From Pseudomonas sp. Leaf48 (GTDB lineage: Bacteria; Pseudomonadota; Gammaproteobacteria; Pseudomonadales; Pseudomonadaceae), in NCBI RefSeq assembly GCF_001421885.1, contig NZ_LMLH01000028.1:209757-273756 (forward strand): a DNA stretch of 64,000 nucleotides, in the 5' to 3' direction. A model generated the notes under the pieces. It was given only the letters and a program-made list of their open reading frames with translations, was not told where the DNA came from and ran no database searches. The translations under genes and the position numbers were made by a program. Shown here piece after piece: positions 60,924 to 64,000 of this stretch (position 1 is its first letter; each line of letters opens with the position of its first letter).

Positions 60924-63767
60924 ATGACGAGCAACCATGAAATCCGCCCCGATCTGGACGAGGGAATCGACCGCAAGGTACTCGGCCAGCTGCGAGCACG
61001 CTTTCTGAAGCTCAACGAAGGTCGTCTGGCACGGGCCATGGAAGGGCTGTCGACACGCCAGCAAGGGGTTTTGACCCTGCTGCCGCTGTTTTTTCACGTC
61101 AATCATCCGTTGTTGCCAGGCTACGTTTCAGGCAGTACGCCGGCCGGGCTGTCGAAATTCGAGCCCGATGCCAATGTCCTCGCCGAAGCCCAGCGCCTGA
61201 CCCGGTCCTTTTCCTACAAGCCACGCCATGGCAGCAATCCGCCGCGACCGATTCACGGCCTGTTCCTGATGGGCAGCCTCGGCACCCTGGCACAGGCCGA
61301 CCAGAGCGATATGGATGTATGGGTCTGCCACGCTCCGGATCTGAGCGAAAGCGAACTCAACGAACTGCGCAAGAAATGCCAGTTGCTCGAAACCTGGGCG
61401 GCCAGCCAGGGAGCCGAGGCGCACTTCTTCCTGATTGACCCGACCCGATTCGTGCGCGGCGAACGCGATACCCAACTGAGCTCGGAGGATTGCGGAACCA
61501 CCCAGCACTATCTGTTGCTGGACGAATTTTATCGAACCGCCATATGGCTGGCCGGACGCACACCGATCTGGTGGCTGGTACCGGTCTACGAAGAATCGAG
61601 CTACGACCGTTACACGCACACGCTGCTTTCCAAGCGCTTCATCCGTGCCGATGAAACCCTTGACCTGGGCAATCTGGCCTTGATCCCGCCAGGGGAGTTT
61701 ATCGGCGCCGGGCTTTGGCAACTGTTCAAGGGCATCGAGTCACCCTACAAATCAGTGCTGAAGTTACTGCTGACCGAGGTTTACGCCAGCGAACACCCCA
61801 GGGTCCACTGCCTGAGCCTGCGCTTCAAACAAGCGGTGTTCGCCAATCAGCTCGACCTCGACGAGTTGGACCCCTACATCGTGGTATACCGGCGCATCGA
61901 GGAATACCTCATCGCCCGTAACGAACCGGAACGCCTGGAACTGGTGCGCCGCGCGCTGTACCTGAAGGTCAACCGCAAACTGACCGGCACCAGTCGAGCC
62001 CAGAGCTGGCAACGCGCATTGCTCGAGCGCCTGGCCCGGGAATGGCACTGGGATCAACGTCAGCTGGCACTGCTCGATAGCCGCAGCCAGTGGAAGGTTC
62101 GCCAGGTCAGCTCCGAGCGCACGGCCCTGGTCAACGAACTCAATTACAGCTACCGCTTCCTCACCCGGTTCGCCCGCCATGAACAGACCGCCAGCCGCAT
62201 CAACAAGCGCGACCTCAGTGTGCTGGGCCGGCGCTTGTACGCAGCCTTCGAGCGCAAGACAGGCAAGGTCGAATTCATCAATCCCGGTATTGCTCCGGAC
62301 CTGGCCGAAGACACCTTGACCCTGGTGTATGCGCCAAACCGCAAAGAGCCCGGGCAAGGCCAGTGGGGTTTGTACAACGGCAGCCTGACGGCACTGGAGT
62401 GGGAACATTTTGCGCCGATCAAACGCAGCCGCCATTTGCTGGAACTGCTCACCTGGTGCCATCGCAACGGCGTGATCGACAGCAGTACCCGCCTGGCCTT
62501 GCACCCCGGCAGCAGCGATTTGAGTGAGTTTGAACTGTTCAACCTGCTCGGCAGCCTGCAACAGAGCATTGCCCTGCCCCTTGCCACTGTCGCCGAAGAG
62601 CCTTTGCTACGCGCCAGCGTGCCAAGCGAGGTGCTGATTCTGGTGAACGTCGGCGTCGACCCGCTCAAGCACCATCGTGATCTGAACATCCTGATGACCA
62701 CCGAGCGCACCGACTCCCTGAGCTACGCAGGCGTGCGCGAGAATCTGGTCCTGACCCTGGATCAGGTCACGATCAACAGCTGGAACGAAGTGCTGGTCAG
62801 CCACCATGATGGCCCCAACGCCTTGCTCGACTGCATACGCGACTACCTCAACAATCTGCCGGTCGGTGCGCAACAGCCGAGGCTGCGAGTGCGGTGCTTT
62901 TGTCATAACCGCGCGCCATTCATCGCGCAGCGGGTGGAAGAAACCCTCGATACCGCACAGAACCTTCTACTGAGCCGACTCAACTACCGCTACCTGATTC
63001 AGGTCCAGCAGCACTACCACGTGCTGGAACTGATACCCGGCCAGGTCAATCACGTCGCCCTCGCCACGCTGTCAGCGCTGATCGACTATCTGGGTAAGGA
63101 GTTGACCCGCTACAGCCCGCTACACCTGGATGCCATGGCGCTGGAAGATCATGACCTCGCACTGTTGCTGCCGATGGGCCAGCCGGACTGCGTTCAAGTG
63201 TTCTATCGGGTCAATGAAGACCTGGTCGATCTTTACGTGCTCGATGAGTTCAATGCCCTGTGGCAGCAACGCCTGCCCTGGCACGATGAGCAAAGCCTGC
63301 TGGTGCCGTTGCAGCGGTTCCTGCAATCGATCCAATACCGGCGCGATGCCTTGTTGCCGATGGCCGCCGCCCAACCCCTGAATCTGGATACGTTGTATTG
63401 CCAATTATTGCCGTCTGGCCAAGGCAGGGCGCGCCGGATCGAACCCCGACCAGCACCGCAAACCCCTGCCAACAAAGCGTTTTACGATGTCCAGGCGATC
63501 ATCGGCAAAGCCGCACCTGGCCAGGTGCGGGTGACGTTGTACTGCAATCAACGGGAATTTTCGGAGTTGGAGCATGGCAACCAACTGTTCAGCGCGGTCG
63601 CCCGGGAAATCATCGGGCAGCGCCGGGAAACCGAACGCTACCGCTGCTATATCACCGACCTGGACCTCTCAGGCCTGCTCCGTGACGGGTCGGGATCCAC
63701 TCATTTGTATCTGCGCTATAAAGCCGACCTGGAGCGCGCACTGAACGAGGCGCTCGATCAGGTCTGA
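60924..63767 (+). CDS. cyaA: class I adenylate cyclase
   Basis: A 947-residue enzyme making cAMP, the ligand of Vfr/CRP. The nucleotidyltransferase-like catalytic part is in the first half, with GSLGTLAQADQSDMDVWVCH near residues 115-134 supplying the acidic residues. The C-terminal half is the regulatory region of enterobacterial-type CyaA (FINPGIAPDLAEDTLTLVY and further). The start at 60924 gives a protein beginning TSNHEIRPDLDEGIDR. Terminates 5 bases before the rnk stop on the opposite strand. Confidence 0.94.
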   Translation: MTSNHEIRPDLDEGIDRKVLGQLRARFLKLNEGRLARAMEGLSTRQQGVLTLLPLFFHVNHPLLPGYVSGSTPAGLSKFEPDANVLAEAQRLTRSFSYKPRHGSNPPRPIHGLFLMGSLGTLAQADQSDMDVWVCHAPDLSESELNELRKKCQLLETWAASQGAEAHFFLIDPTRFVRGERDTQLSSEDCGTTQHYLLLDEFYRTAIWLAGRTPIWWLVPVYEESSYDRYTHTLLSKRFIRADETLDLGNLALIPPGEFIGAGLWQLFKGIESPYKSVLKLLLTEVYASEHPRVHCLSLRFKQAVFANQLDLDELDPYIVVYRRIEEYLIARNEPERLELVRRALYLKVNRKLTGTSRAQSWQRALLERLAREWHWDQRQLALLDSRSQWKVRQVSSERTALVNELNYSYRFLTRFARHEQTASRINKRDLSVLGRRLYAAFERKTGKVEFINPGIAPDLAEDTLTLVYAPNRKEPGQGQWGLYNGSLTALEWEHFAPIKRSRHLLELLTWCHRNGVIDSSTRLALHPGSSDLSEFELFNLLGSLQQSIALPLATVAEEPLLRASVPSEVLILVNVGVDPLKHHRDLNILMTTERTDSLSYAGVRENLVLTLDQVTINSWNEVLVSHHDGPNALLDCIRDYLNNLPVGAQQPRLRVRCFCHNRAPFIAQRVEETLDTAQNLLLSRLNYRYLIQVQQHYHVLELIPGQVNHVALATLSALIDYLGKELTRYSPLHLDAMALEDHDLALLLPMGQPDCVQVFYRVNEDLVDLYVLDEFNALWQQRLPWHDEQSLLVPLQRFLQSIQYRRDALLPMAAAQPLNLDTLYCQLLPSGQGRARRIEPRPAPQTPANKAFYDVQAIIGKAAPGQVRVTLYCNQREFSELEHGNQLFSAVAREIIGQRRETERYRCYITDLDLSGLLRDGSGSTHLYLRYKADLERALNEALDQV

Positions 63768-63771
63768 GGGA

Positions 63772-64000
63772 TCATTCCGGGAATGCGCCGCCATTGGCCG
63801 GCTGCGATTCGACTTCAAGCAGGGTCAGTTTCAGGGTCTTGCCGCCTGGAGCCGGCCAGTCGATATGCTGACCCACCTTCAGGCCCAGCAACGCGCTGCC
63901 CACTGGCGCCAGGATCGAGATCTTGCCTTCATCGGCGTTCGCGTCCTTCGGGTACACCAGCGTCAGGTGATAGTCCTTGCCACTGCCTTCTTCGCGACAG
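63772..64000 (-). CDS. rnk: regulator of nucleoside diphosphate kinase Rnk (C-terminal part, cut by window edge)
   Basis: About 76 codons of the C-terminus lie in the window, continuing past its end. The visible part contains DYHLTLVYPKDANADEGKIS and ILAPVGSALLGLKVGQ, ending SQPANGGAFPE. This is the FKBP-like GreA/GreB C-terminal fold of Rnk, which binds RNA polymerase. Its stop is 4 bases from the convergent cyaA stop. In PAO1 rnk is PA5274, next to cyaA, from memory. Confidence 0.88.
   Translation of the reverse strand, partial: CREEGSGKDYHLTLVYPKDANADEGKISILAPVGSALLGLKVGQHIDWPAPGGKTLKLTLLEVESQPANGGAFPE

Overview
The window is chromosomal DNA from a fluorescent-type Pseudomonas (P. fluorescens/P. 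protegens-like). The evidence is the high GC content, the AlgP/AlgQ/AlgR/HemC/ArgH block, two Pseudomonas-specific small families (DUF2388, TIGR02647), class I adenylate cyclase, and abundant palindromic REP-type repeats between genes. From memory, gene order follows the P. aeruginosa PAO1 stretch around PA5210-PA5274 closely. No tRNA, rRNA, transposase or CRISPR array was seen.

Layout. 0-4.3 kb: start of an Lrp-type regulator, a lone GspE/PilB-like ATPase, a QmcA/NfeD membrane pair and a DUF2388 exported protein. 4.5-9.2 kb: the glycine cleavage genes gcvT-gcvH-gcvP on the minus strand. 9.3-12.3 kb: a ferric iron ABC transporter. 12.4-17.2 kb: pepP-ubiH-thioesterase-ubiI plus a YgfB-like gene. 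17.4-18.9 kb: zapB-like gene, zapA, 6S RNA and 5-formyl-THF cyclo-ligase, followed by a 51-residue membrane protein. 19.2-21.4 kb: EVE protein, FliL-like protein, quinone oxidoreductase.

21.5-25.7 kb is the accessory island. It is visibly AT-richer than its surroundings and holds an S-type pyocin-like toxin with its overlapping immunity candidate, then a protein that fuses a colicin-DNase-type immunity domain to a pyocin translocation domain. The toxin appears to carry a decayed HNH nuclease domain followed by a second, different C-terminal toxin module.

25.8-42.9 kb: TonB-C protein, ChaC, ferredoxin reductase plus ubiD, O-acetyltransferase, rho, trxA, ppx, hemB-ppk, dedA, a sterol-desaturase family gene, elbB and yaiI. 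42.9-50.7 kb: cytochrome c-FTR1 iron permease, LysE exporter, MscS channel, ABC-F ATPase, TIGR02444 gene, algP and an FKBP isomerase. 50.7-59 kb: algQ, dsbH, hemC-hemD-hemX-hemY, algR and argH. The sensor gene algZ, normally between algR and argH, survives only as a 3' scrap, and AlgR has lost its conserved receiver-switch Thr. 59-64 kb: glutathione transferase, two small genes, cyaA and the end of rnk.

Most of the window is housekeeping: one-carbon and glycine metabolism, tetrapyrrole and ubiquinone synthesis, polyphosphate, redox and iron uptake. The two unusual places are the pyocin island and the broken algZ-algR system.
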